Shown here one piece after another: positions 1 through 12,040 of a stretch of DNA of 64,000 bases; the first letter of the stretch is position 1; every line of letters begins with the position of its first letter. The stretch is from Eopsaltria australis (Eukaryota; Chordata; Aves; Passeriformes; Petroicidae), in assembly GCA_034509425.1 (NCBI GenBank), contig JAVTVJ010000348.1, positions 62,001 through 126,000 of the forward strand. Reading direction: 5' to 3'. Made by a program: the position numbers and the translations under genes. The notes beneath the pieces were generated by a model. The model was not told the origin of the DNA. It did no database searches and saw nothing but the letters and a program-made list of their open reading frames with translations.

Positions 1-3000
1 TGATGCTTTATCAGCCCAGGCCCAGGAGCAGGAAGCCCAGGGCAGATGGAAAAAAATATGTCAAGAACATTGTTAGGTTGCTATAAAAGGTCCATCCACA
101 CACAGTCAAAGGAAGTTTGATGTTCTAATAACCTTGTCAGAGAGGAGGTCTGAATAGCAGGAGCTGGATTGGGGTGTGGGCTTTAGAGTTTGCACAACTA
201 AATGTTATCAGAGGATGCAGTTATTGGATAGAAAAGCTACTGGAGGGGTCCATATCCTATACACATATATATGTTCCACTAAGAGGTTTCATTTTGACTA
301 GCCTGAGAGCAGAACAGGGTGAGGTCATTTGTGCTGTTTGTGGCTGTGTGAACGCTGTGTTTCCTGTCAGTGCTGATCTCCGTGCATGTATATGTACATG
401 TGATGTGGGTGGTTGTGGCTGTGAGGCCATGTGCCTGTGAATGCACGTCTGTGGGGACCTGGGAACAGGGAACTGGCAGCCTCCCACCTATTGGGCTACT
501 GCATTTAGCAGCTGTTAGTGGGCGTAAAATCCCTTTTAGTTTTACCCTCTTTAAAAAATACATATATTTGGGCAAAGTACTCAGGGAAGAAGTGGGTGCT
601 GCCTTGCTGAAGTCCCTTCTGCTAACTTGCTATTTAAATCACTTTGTTTTAGAAGCTCAGAACACATTTGTGTCATGCTGTGACCAAAGGGATGTGCTGT
701 CCTAAGAAAGTACACTTCTAATCCAGACACAAGCTGACTAGAACAAGAGAAAGCTCATCTGAGGCATGGGAACATGCTGTAGTCTCTCTCTGCCTGTGTC
801 TCTTGTCATACTCATAGAGACGTGTTTAAATCAACTGCTTTTGCTTGAGCCTGAAGGGCAAGATCTAAAAACAACAGGATATCAATATTGTTGGTGAGCA
901 AATTACTTCAGTTCAGAGATATGTTCTTTGACGAGATGGAGAAATTCAAGGCTGTAACTTTAAGGATGCTCTTTAGAAGTGCCAAAAAATTGCCTAAATT
1001 TATGCATATCAATAGAGTGAACTTTCTCTACTCACATCATTGAGGTTTCTTCTAATATTTTATCATGGGATGCAGCTTATTCTTTGCTGAAATAATAATG
1101 CATCTTCATAACAAGCAGCATACTGAGGTATTTCAAATCCCACTAAGCTCATCAGTCTACAGTATCACACAACACTTCACTTCTAGCTTTCAATCACTCA
1201 GATCAGCTGTTTTTGCTGGAGATTAATAGACTTATGCAGTATCTATTTGCCTAAAAGATCTGCTAAAATAGCACACTATCTCAGATAGGGATTTGGACGC
1301 ACCTTCAGCCGATATATGTGTGAATTTCCTGCTTAACCAATAGCTGATGAATAATAAAGACAAGGAGCTAATTCATTGTTTTATTGCTTATACTTGCCAA
1401 ACACTGTTACAAGCTGAACAAATCTGAAGCAGTCTATTAAATATTTTGACACTCACATGTATTCTCTGGGGTAGTTGTTAAAGTACTGCATTTTTTAACT
1501 GTTCTGGCGTTTCTTGACAGAAGGATCATGGGACCATTTAATGGATTATATGTTTGTGGTTATTGGTGTCACATTGCATTTCACTATTGGTTTTGATGGT
1601 GTCAGGGCTTCCCCTAATGTTTAATTTACTACAACAGGTCCTATCAGGGTTAAGAAGTGATTGCCTTGATGTAACAAAACTTTGGTAGAGGCATGTTCTA
1701 GTTGTGTCATTATGATGTATTGGCACTTAATTTGGCCAAATATTCAGAGTCAGAAAAGAATGTCTTTATACTAAGGGTCTGAGTAGCCTTCCTTTCCAGG
1801 GTAGAAGACACACAACAGCATGGAAGAATAAGATTCTTACAAAGTACTAATTTTCTGAAATGATTCTGCATTATGACTCCAAATCTTTGCTCTGTATTTA
1901 AGCGATTTTATTGAAATCTGCAAATTACAAACTCAAAAATTTACATTGTCATCGAGCTTCAAAATATGATTCTTCTGTTTTGCTTTGGAGTAGTGTTCAA
2001 AATATCTTATGGACTGTATCTCTGAACTTCGGTGTGGGATCTATGTGTGACACCATTTCCCTGGGAGTGGAGGATGCACATTGATTAATGAGCAGGGCAA
2101 GAGACTTCTATGCAAGAGAGAATTAAGGAAAGAACACTTCAGCCTGGAAAAGGAATAAATGAGAGGAATGTTGGAAGCATTTATGGATATGAGAAACAGG
2201 GATAAAAGTGTACAGGGCTTTATTGCTTTTTTCCTCTTTTAATAGAAAAGTTGGGGAGAATTAAAGGAATTTATAAAACAGCAAATTCAAAACAAGGGAA
2301 AAGAAGTAGTCTTTACTACAAATTTTAAGTCAGTCAGGGAAACAATAGACATAGGATGCTATCAATATTGGTAACCTTCATGGAGTTTAAAAGGATCCTC
2401 AATATATTTATGAAAAAAAAAATCCATTCAAAGTTACTCAATGCTTAGAAACGATCTGGGGAACAAATGCCTGAAGGCTGTAAGAGTGTATATATAAATA
2501 CAATATAAACATGTAAGTATCCTTATACTCATGCAAGTATTCTTGTACTCCACAGACAGGCTGTTAATCACAGTCTTGGCCTGACTCTTTGCAGATGCTG
2601 TTAGGTCCTTTAGTTTCTCTGACTGATTTGTCCCTCCAACCTTATTGCCTCTCGGATTAATATCTTACTTTCACAGGGTGTCCCTATTTATTCTCTTGCC
2701 TATTAGACAATAGAGACAGCAAAAGAAATATTCTCCCTTTCTTTGCAAACCATCAGGTTGTATCCCCCTGTCAGTTCCTTTGCATCTTTCTAATTGGTAC
2801 AGACTTCAGCACAATACTCATTAGTTTATTCTTAGCATGAATTATAGGAATTTTGGAAGCATTTGAAACTAGAATCAGATTACAGGGTTTTGTCCTTTCA
2901 TATTAAAGAAAACCATATCCATGTTAGAGCTAGACCACTCTGCTACCTCTGCCACTCATACAGGCAGACTGCTCTACAACTGTTCTTTCCATGCCAGTAG

Positions 3001-5395
3001 GTTATTGGACTTGAATATTTTCTATTCTTTCCAGTGGCTACATTCTGCTGTGTTTAGGCAGCGGAGTATTCCCTCTTAACTTTATTGTGCCAAGATGAAT
3101 AAATTGAATTTTCTTCATTTCATTCCATGGACAGAGTATTCTATTCTCACCATGCTGAGACCTATTGTCTCTTCCTCCCTCCCTGTTTAAATTCATCTTC
3201 TTGAAACCAGTTTATCCAAATTGTTCAGTGTCCATTTTAGGGTCATAGCAATACCTGTATTTTTTCACATTAATACCCCTGCACATGTCTGTATACTTGA
3301 CATACTTCAGGATCAGGATCCCTTCAAATTTTCAGTTCCATATTGTACCCGTGATTCATATTCACCTATTTTGGTTACTTTACACTCCTGGTCTTTCCCC
3401 TCCTTGGGCTGCAGTGGAAATTTCTAATTTATAACAGACAAGCTTGATATCAAGCTCTAAGTGAATGACCTGGCACCTTTGTCTCTACTGTCATCTTGAC
3501 ATACTACCTTTCTCCCCTGTTCCTTGCAAGTTCACCTTCTTATCTGATAATTCCTCCAAGGGTTTTCCTCTTTATCAAATCACGAACTTCCAAATAGATG
3601 CATATAAAGAAAATTCTAAAGCTTTATTTAAATCTTTCTTCATTCATTCAATGCCTTCTCTGCAGTGGTCAGTAAGCCCATTATGTAGGTCATCTTCAGT
3701 CAAGCAGGGCTGCAACCACCACCTATGTAGCAGTCAGGTGAAAAGTGTATTTGTATTTCTACATGTGTATCTAGCAGATTTTTGTTGGGGGCGTTTGTCC
3801 ATTTGATCCCACAAGTTGAATAAAATGGCCATATCGTTCCATCTCAGCAAAGGCACATATGATGGATTCACCTACTCGTATCTTTTCCCTTTTTATTGAA
3901 GCCTGCATAAATCTTTGTGAAAGCATGTAACAAAGGCTGGATTTACAATGTATTATTTGACATTCATGAGTTTGACAAAATCTCTGCATACACAAACAAG
4001 ATTTAAGGTTGAAACAAACAGCTTATTCTTTTCCACACCCAAATGCAGTCATGCAGTGAATCAGAAAAACTCCCATTACTGAAAGTAAATTAGTAGCATT
4101 TACATTGTTCTTAAAAGAGATGTTTAATTTGTTCAAGGCTTTATGTTGTGTTTCTCACTTGGCATATGAAGTGTTAGAAGGGAATATTGTTTGAACAAAA
4201 TTGAATTTGCTCTGTTTGTATTGGAAAGTGCCTAGTTCTGAAATGAATACACATAATGGAACTAGACAGGAAAATGTACATATCTTTCTCTCTAGGGAAT
4301 ACTGCTCAGAGTTTTACATAATTGCTTCTGGCTGCTATTCTTTATTTACTTCTATCTCTCCCCATTTAAGAAAAGGATAGTTTTGTGATATCAGCTGATA
4401 GAATATCATATTCTTTCATATTGTGTGAACTCATAACTCTTTTTGCCTGTTATAATATAATGAAACAAAGGAGAAAATAAGATTGATATCGCATTGTACG
4501 TGGCTGTTATCAGTGTAAGTTCCAATAAGATTGAGCTGCATTTCCACAGCACTAAATGATGTTCTATTTATTTAAATAATGTTGAGCTGCAAAATGGTTT
4601 CATATACTGAGACAAATTGAATTAATCACCACTTTTTTTCCTTTCTCATGCATGCTTAAGTTGTTCTATGTTTTAAACAGTAAAGGTCTGGGATTACAGA
4701 AATCAGAAACTGCTTTACTCTCTTGATCACTCCAGAAAGACTTGTCCATTCTCAGATAGTGGTTTGTCAGTCCTTTGAGGATAACAGTACATCCATTTGG
4801 AACCATTTTTTTCCTAATCAGATGTCAGATTCCACTTTCCTTGACCTTGCAGAAACTTCTGGCTCCAGCCCCTCTCCTTGTCGATCTTCAATCAAATGTC
4901 ATCTTTAATGTCTTCTGACATTTGAGCCTTTTGATTCAAAAGATGTGGTCATGCAAAAACTATTCCCTTAGTTGTTTTGGACATGATTCACTATGGCTTT
5001 AAACATCTTTTTTGTTCACATAGTAGACAATAAAATATATTACTGTGAACTGTTGCAAAACGCCTATTTTAAACTCAAGCGCTCTCAGTCCTATCTAAAT
5101 CAAGGTTCATAATGGAGATTTTATACTCCAGTGTACAAATCACCTTGCATTTTAACTGGACAGCTGTTAATAAGTCATAAATGGAAAAGAAAGCTATGTG
5201 GTGTGCAAAGCTAAAAAAATAATTAACTATTTATGACCCTCATTTTTCATTTTATGTTGGTAGTTGACTCACATGTTCCCAACAGAACTTACAGTAGACA
5301 TCTTCATTGTCACAGCAGAAATCATTTTTAGTAGTAATATTAATGGCAAATCTGAGCTATCTGGAAAGAACTACAGCTAATTCAAATAAGGAAGG
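1..5395. other. AT-rich noncoding DNA, no gene recognised
   Basis: No open frame in this stretch has a recognisable domain, and the frames between 174 and 705 overlap on both strands. Around 320-460 the sequence is TG-rich with a degenerate GT/TGTG pattern, which explains those overlapping frames. Scattered A- and T-runs occur. No RNA gene and no clear repeat family was recognised. Confidence 0.6.
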
Positions 5396-6154
5396 CATGG
5401 TGGGTTAAGCTTAACTAAAAGCTGAGCTCCTACCTGGTTGCTCACTCCCTTCTCTGCTCTCAGCAGGAAGAGATGAAATACTTTAAACTGGACCAAGAAA
5501 GCTCCTGGGTTAAGACAAAGACAGGAAGATTCCTTACTGCAACAAATGGACTCAACTTAGGGAAAACTAATTTATTACCAATTAAAAGAAATACTTATAT
5601 GTAGTGGGAAACAAAAAGCAGATATTACACATCTGACATATAAAAGCATATTTTTTCATCCCATTCCCAGGCTCAGCTTCATGCTTCCCTCTTTACACTC
5701 TACCTTTTCCCCCAAGAAGGGCACACGGGACAGAGAGTGAGGGGTTGTGGTCATTTTGTAACAGCTCATCTCTTCCCATCCCGCCTCCTCACGCTTTTTC
5801 CTCCAACGCGGGTCCTTCCCAGGGCCCGCAGGGAAACCCTGCCCCGCCGGGGTCTCTCCCAGGCCGCAGGGCCCTCCATCCCTGCCGGGTCTCTCCTGCC
5901 CCGTCCCTGCTCCCGCTGTCCCCTCGGAGCTCGCAGCGCTGTTTCTCGCTCGCTTCCCCTGCCTCAGCCCTGGCTGCCGGGCAGCGTTTTGCCCTCCCTT
6001 GGCCAGGTTTTCCCCGGGGCTCTCTCTCGCCCGCCCGCCCGTGGCTGAGGGGCTCAGCCGTGCCCTGCGCTGGGGCCGCTGCACCGCCTGGGGCCGGGCC
6101 CGGCAGCCCCGGCACAGCCCCGCCAGCAACACATGGGCACGTAAAACCCACTCA
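5396..6154 (-). mobile_element. ERVL-type avian LTR (solo LTR, GC-rich core)
   Basis: The left end (GGGTTAAGC-like, followed by a CTCACTCCC block near 5442), the CAACTTAGGG / TAATTTATTACC block near 5553-5580 and the CAACGCGGGTCC block near 5803 match, from memory, a widespread bird LTR family that begins with a GGTTTAACCC motif and carries repeated CTCC-AGCGTGGG-type units. The right end near 6131-6154 resembles the family terminus (CACG-AAACCCA-CA). On the minus strand an AATAAA-type signal lies at about 5567-5575, so the element probably reads on the minus strand. The core at 5780-6130 is very rich in C+G and CpG, unlike its AT-rich flanks. No internal retroviral genes flank it, so it is probably a solo LTR. 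No clean target duplication was seen, and the ends are approximate. Class assignment is from memory. Confidence 0.7.
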
Positions 6155-7168
6155 GAGGAGGAAGAAGGGCAACAACACCTTTTACAATTTTCTTTCTTTG
6201 TTTATTTTTTCTAAACTTTACCTTTTTTATTTCAAAACATGAACTCTAACTGGCATGCACAGCTCCCTGAATACAGTCTTGCAAACATTTCACCAGCTGA
6301 CAAGCAAATATTCAGATGAAGAGTTTCCTACATATGTAATAAAATTTGTACATTTGGTTGTACTGGACACCTAATAGAAATTAATACATCATGTCTGTAT
6401 TATAGAAACAGAGGTCTGTGTCCCTTAAGCCATAATGATGATCAATAAAAAGGAAATCTTGAAAAGTATGAAAAGGACAGAAGATTGGCAAAAGGATAGT
6501 TTTATGGTTGCATAATTTTCTTTGAATGAAATACCTTTTCAGATTAACAGCACATGCGAAAAATCCAAGAGTAACACAAAAAGAATATTTATTTGAAAAA
6601 AAAACAAAACAAAAAACTATGTCAATATTAAAAAGAACCTCCAATATCTCTTTAGTGAGAAAATTTTGCAGGATGACATATGAACATATAGGAATTCTTG
6701 TTCTATTCCTGTTAAGTCATAAACATTTCAAGAAGAGCTGTTTAAGAAGAAAATTTACTTAACATCTCTCTGTTTTGTTTTTTCAGTCTCCTATTTAATT
6801 TGAATAACTGGCTCCTGATACCATTTGCTCCTAAAAGTAGTTGTATTTCTTTTCAGCCTTCAGATGAGTTCATTTTGAACTCCATGTGTTTCCCTTTAAA
6901 TCTATTTACTGTTGAGTTTCTGGTGTATTCAAAAAGTTAATTTATCCATATTTCTTCTTCTAAAAATTATTATCTGAGGTCCTTTCTATGTTGTGATAAT
7001 TTGAAAAGTGACTTTTGCTTAAATTGTATGAAAATCATCTAGTCATTCCTGATCTCGGAGATATTTGAAACACCGACTTTGCAAATTGGCACTGTATGAT
7101 AATTAGGTCATGAAGCTGTGCGTTGTATATAACTTGGCCACTTTTATCAGTATAAACTTTGAATGATT

Positions 7169-7250
7169 TATATCTAGCACTACTAGCAGCTGGGAATTAC
7201 ATCCATTTATGCTTCGAGGCAATTCCCAGCTGGTGATAGTGCTAGACATA
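7169..7250. other. Long imperfect inverted repeat (hairpin; miRNA-like or palindromic repeat remnant)
   Basis: The arms 7169-7198 and 7221-7250 are reverse complements. Pairing inward to the 22-nt loop 7199-7220 gives 30 positions with three mismatches (7172/7247, 7183/7236, 7186/7233) and one G-U wobble (7184/7235). The twelve base pairs next to the loop (CAGCTGGGAATT against AATTCCCAGCTG) are perfect. Arm length, loop size and isolated mismatches fit a microRNA precursor, but also a palindromic remnant of an old DNA transposon or an ancient Eulor-type repeat. I do not recognise either arm as a known mature microRNA. Either strand could fold. The structure is seen directly; the function is unknown. 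Confidence 0.45.
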
Positions 7251-9170
7251 CTTTAGATAGAGTGGATTCTGATTACTTGGATTTCAAGTTAGAATGTTAT
7301 CCTGAAGTGCATAGCGGTAAATATGAGGCAGGTTAAATTCTAGAAATGTCTGACAGGACCTACTGTGAATCAGTTTTTCTCCTAATCAATTAAGACAATG
7401 ACTGATCTTCATTAATGCAGACTACTTGTCTTTCTGAAAATCCTTAAGTGAGATCTGTCACCATGGATTTCTAAAGATATTATGGAGCAATTTTTTATAA
7501 ATAAGTAACAGGTTAAATTTAGTAGACAAAGTTCTTTATGGTAGCCTCAAGACCTTGTTTTAGTTAGTTGCTGTATGGAAGACTGCATGGCTGAAATAAG
7601 TTTGTGATGTTTTTTACTACAAGAAAGCTTTATTTTGTCTTTTTATGTTGGGATGTCTGTTTAACAGACTGAGTGATTTTAAGGTATTCTTAGGCTACAG
7701 AACCAGCAGTCTTATGTGATAAAGGCGTTTCTCCTTACTTGTTAATGATTTTTTCAAAATGAGCTTGTGGGCTGGGAAAGTATTAAGTGAATTACTCCTC
7801 TGAATTAATTCAAAGGTAACCCATTACCCTTAAGCTGATTTAATTCCAAGTTGAACATCAGACTGCTGGCTTCATGAAGTGCCTGTATAATTGCAAATAT
7901 ATTTATTGTTATGCACTATGGTACCCTGACTGCTTCATCTATAATACAGGCTGAGAACATAGGCTATGGAACAATAATTCAACAGCAAGAAAACAAAACA
8001 TCCATAAGGATGCAAAAATCTAGTTGTATGTCCCTCACAATCAATCTACAGTTCTTGAAACTACATCCAGTCAAACAGGGATTAAAAGACATCTGAACAA
8101 CAAAAAAGAAAGGCTAGCTCCACATTGAAAAGGCTATCAAGTTTCCATTCCTGATTGAAATGTTTGTCACTTCATTTTAGCTACAGAAGATGCAGTAATT
8201 GATCAAGAAACTGCACTTGAAAATCTTTACTGAAAGATAATTCTACAGGATGTAAATTGATGAAGTGAGGCTGGGCTGTCAAAGAACAAAGCTAGAATTC
8301 ATTTAAGTCTTAATCACCAACTTTGTGTATAGTGCACCATATAATTGATGAATGATGAGGAATTGTCATGCAGATACAAATTTGGCTGCTCAGCTCATAG
8401 AATGAAACAAGAGGAGATAATATTGTAAGTGGGAAATACTCAGGGTGTTAAATGGGAAAGATTGATTTTATTAGGTAGTTAAGTAATATACAATTTAAAT
8501 ATCTCTGACCAGTGTGAACAAAGAAAAAAGTCTGGTCTTTTTCTATTAGAATTTGGGATTTTTATATAAGAGATGCTATCTTTTTTCACTCCTAGTGCAG
8601 TCTTCAGATACGAAGGCATAAAGTAGTCAAATTAGATTTTTGAGCAAAATTGAAAACAGTTTAAAACAATTTTAAAATTAATAGAATCAATAAGTTTTTA
8701 GACAGAATGAATCTGTAATTTAAATGCATTAAGAGAAACTAATAAAAAATAAAATTTTCCTTAACCACTCATGTGAAAAACTCTTAAGATCCAGTTTTTG
8801 ATAGAAGTAGGATTTGTATTTGAAACAAAGCAAGGCAAACACAGTTTTGTAAGTTAACTTGATTTTGTACAGTCCTATATCAGTAGATTCTAAAATAAAT
8901 TTTTCACATAAACATTTTTACCTCCACATGGCTTTTCCATGCAATGTCCCAGCATTGTGGTGAACACAGGCAGGAAAAAAGGTTAAACAAATTCTGAAAT
9001 GCCATTATGATCACTGACAGTTCATATGTCTGTTTAAGTAACCTTCTAAGTACACATGTGACATTCCTTTCAAAACCACAGCTTGCCACAAAATACAGGT
9101 AAAGGCTTAACTCCATATTTACTGTTATTCCCAGTTTGTCAGTCCAATTTTTAACTTTCCCTGCTTTCCC

Positions 9171-9199
9171 TGAAATAGACATTTTTAATGTCTATTTCA
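9171..9199. repeat. Perfect 13-bp hairpin with 3-nt loop
   Basis: The arm TGAAATAGACATT (9171-9183) is followed by a TTT loop (9184-9186) and its exact reverse complement (9187-9199). The arms are AT-rich and no poly-T terminator logic applies in a vertebrate. It may have arisen by templated replication slippage. Confidence 0.6.
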
Positions 9200-11268
9200 A
9201 AGTATTTTTTTTCGTTGAAGATGGTGGCTTTGCCCAGCAACATACTGGGGTTAGTGATATATTTAAGGGAAAATAAATTTAAAGAGAAGCGCCAGTGAAC
9301 TGAAGCTAAATACATAGCTAATTTTTCTGGGGTTTTTTTCTGTTTGGTTTTTATTAGCCATAAATAAAAACCCAAGATGTGTCCCTCCATTTCCAACATC
9401 TGAATCACACATTGGAATAACTGAGATAGAGGCCAGAGCCGAACAGAGGGATTGTTGTTGGACATAGGACGAAATATTCACAAGTTCCAATCTGGACACA
9501 AACAGACATAAGCAAGTTTTCTTAAACTGTTTTATGTTGGGTGTTGGAATTTGTAAATGCAGATGATAGAGTACATAATCACAACTAAATCTGCGCATAG
9601 GGACTACTCTATCTTCCTGCCTCTTGTGAAATCTTACTTCACATTAACTGAAGCTCGGGCTTGATACTTGATCAAACTCCAAGTACCAAAAGTAGGTCTA
9701 TGTCAAGCAGTAGGTGTTCACTCATACAGACAGAAGGAGATGTAATATGTAAGAATTCACATAGGTATTTTATTGTGTGCATCCTTTTTTCTACTCTTAC
9801 CTGGTCACCTGTTTTGCATTGGTACCTTCTATACTGTATCCTGTGCCCTTCAGAGAAAAGAGATGAAAAATGGGACTATCTGAATAAAATCCATCCCTGG
9901 GGGCCTTTGCTGTAAAAACTATTAAAATGTGACTGCTGTAGCATTGGGAAGGAGGGATTAAGAAAGTCTGAGATGTAAAATTGTCTTGTTCCTCTCATTC
10001 TTACCACAGGGTAACACTGAGAAAATTAATTTAAAATCAGTTGGAAAAAATAATAAAAAAGGAAAAATCCCAAACACATTTAAATAAAATCTGGACTTTG
10101 AAGTACTACTTTTTAAAAAATAAAATAATAATTTAACTAAAACATTCTATATCCTAAAAGTGTCTCTTTTTTTGCCCATGTTTAACCTGTGTTTTCTTAA
10201 CCTGTCTGTTGTTGTTCTAAACCTCTTTTCCCTTTTTAATGTCTATCTGCTACAATTTTATTTTCTCTTTATTTGATATTTATAGTACAATAAAAAAAGA
10301 TACAAGATAATTAATTCTTACATTTCTGTGAATATGATGCTTCTCGGAAAGAAACAAAAAACACTGACAATCAACTAATTCACATAGAGAAAAAAGCTGA
10401 GGATAAGATAAAAAATGAGGAAGACGAGTTTGACCAAAATATTATGACTTCCATTTAAATTCATGTATTTTCTCAAACACATAGAAGATAAGATGACAAT
10501 AAATGTTATATGTGTTTCAGACTACATCTCGTTTGCTATGTTAACAGAGTGCCAAAAATATGACATCAGTAAGAATTCTCCTTTTCTAGGGAAAGGCATG
10601 ATTCATTATTTTTCCTGATGACATATACTCCAAGAGCACAACTCTGGATAACTTTGAGAATAAACCTTTCTTTTCCAAGCACATTTGAAACAAATATACA
10701 GGACTGAAGCAAAATTGAAAAGGTAGTTCTAGCTGACACCACTTTGATTACTGTATCTTGTTTATTTAATTCAAGTTTGCTATCACTATGAGACTCTATT
10801 GAGTTTCCTTTAAATGATATACATGTAATAAGGATTCCTTTCACTAGAATCTTCATCTCTTAGGGAGATGCCTGTATATTTCTTTCTTTTTTGTGCTTGG
10901 TAATAAATTATTAAATTAGGATGACAGAAATATTAAGACTAATATTTTATTTTTTGTATAATTCAATATTTGTTCTCATTAATCTTCCTGTGTTAGCACT
11001 TTTACAAATATGAATCCAGCTTTTCTGCTTCCATATGATTGGTTATTTAGCTGACAGCTAAGATGGTAGTCAACCTTTTTTTATTATAATATGAAAGAAT
11101 TAGTATGGTCACTATGTCAGTAGAAAAAGGGGATTCTTTCTTTCTCTCTCCTCAGGTTTCTGTTTGTGCCTGATTCATCTGACAAAATGATTTAATGGGA
11201 TCACATTAAAAATATAATTTTATGTCTTACTGATATTAATTAATGGATACAAGACTAAAGGAAACCAA

Positions 11269-11302
11269 CTTGCTTACTTAGTTGCTTGCTTGCTTCCTTC
11301 TT
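11269..11302. repeat. Degenerate CTTG tetranucleotide tract
   Basis: The CTTG/CTTA unit is repeated with interruptions, then grades into a pyrimidine-rich CTTCC run. It is a short degraded microsatellite. Confidence 0.55.
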
Positions 11303-11529
11303 CCCACTTTTCTAAGACAAAATATTTCCCTCTGTGTTTTTTCCTACACATTAGAGACTAATTTGTTGTGTTGTTGGTGGATAACCTATTAGGGAAGAAA
11401 CCTGATTTAGCTGGATTATGCCCTCAATGATTAAATGTTTGTCACCATTTATGAGCAGTGAGTAGACTTAATGGACTTAGACACCAAAACAGTCCAATGA
11501 GTTTATATAAGCAGCTTTAGTAGTCAATG

Positions 11530-12040
11530 ACTTCTGTGCTCTGTAAGGGAGATGGCATGAGGCAGAAGGTGGCCAGCAAGGTGGGTTTGCCCACAGGCAG
11601 TATGAATCTGGGACCTGGATGCTGGGTATGTGGAGAACTCTCTGGCCCTCTCCCCGTGCTCTGTCCTGAGTGTTTCTATCTTTGATACCTTGGAGCCTCC
11701 CTCTGCTGACTGACGAAGCTGCCTATTGGGTTGGATAGGGAATACCCAAGTCCCAACTGGGTAACAGATGTTCTCAAGGCACTGGACACTGACCAGGTTG
11801 CAGCTGCTCCAAGACTCTCCACAGCTTTGCAACTGCCCCAGAAAATGGTGGGTTGTGTGTGCTGCAGGAGCTCCTCTCTTGTACCCAATTGCCTTCCCGG
11901 GGCTATAGGGTTAGCAGGAGATTATCTGCTTCATGTGCTACTGCAGTGCCAGCCAGACCTGAGCTGTTACAACCATCACAGTGCTGCAGTGCCAGGCTGA
12001 GGATGTTATGGACATGTTTGATGACATTGCCACTACCTGA
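11530..12040. other. Unassigned GC-elevated island (old LTR, retrocopy or unknown repeat)
   Basis: About 500 bp is visibly richer in G+C than both AT-rich flanks and contains several CTGCAGTGCCAG-type words (two copies of TGCAGTGCCAG at about 11942-11953 and 11983-11994). Open frames of 70-102 codons overlap on both strands, with none showing a domain I know. No poly-A tail, LTR ends or CR1 similarity could be seen. It may be a degraded LTR, a processed pseudogene or an unclassified repeat; I cannot tell which. Confidence 0.3.

Noticed and set aside
174..705. Cluster of overlapping frames of 76-111 codons
   Set aside because: TG-rich degenerate sequence leaves both strands open. No conserved feature is visible.
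5656..6242. Overlapping open frames of 71-165 codons on both strands
   Set aside because: They arise from a GC-rich LTR core where stop codons are rare. The products are rich in Pro, Arg, Gly and Ala with no domain.
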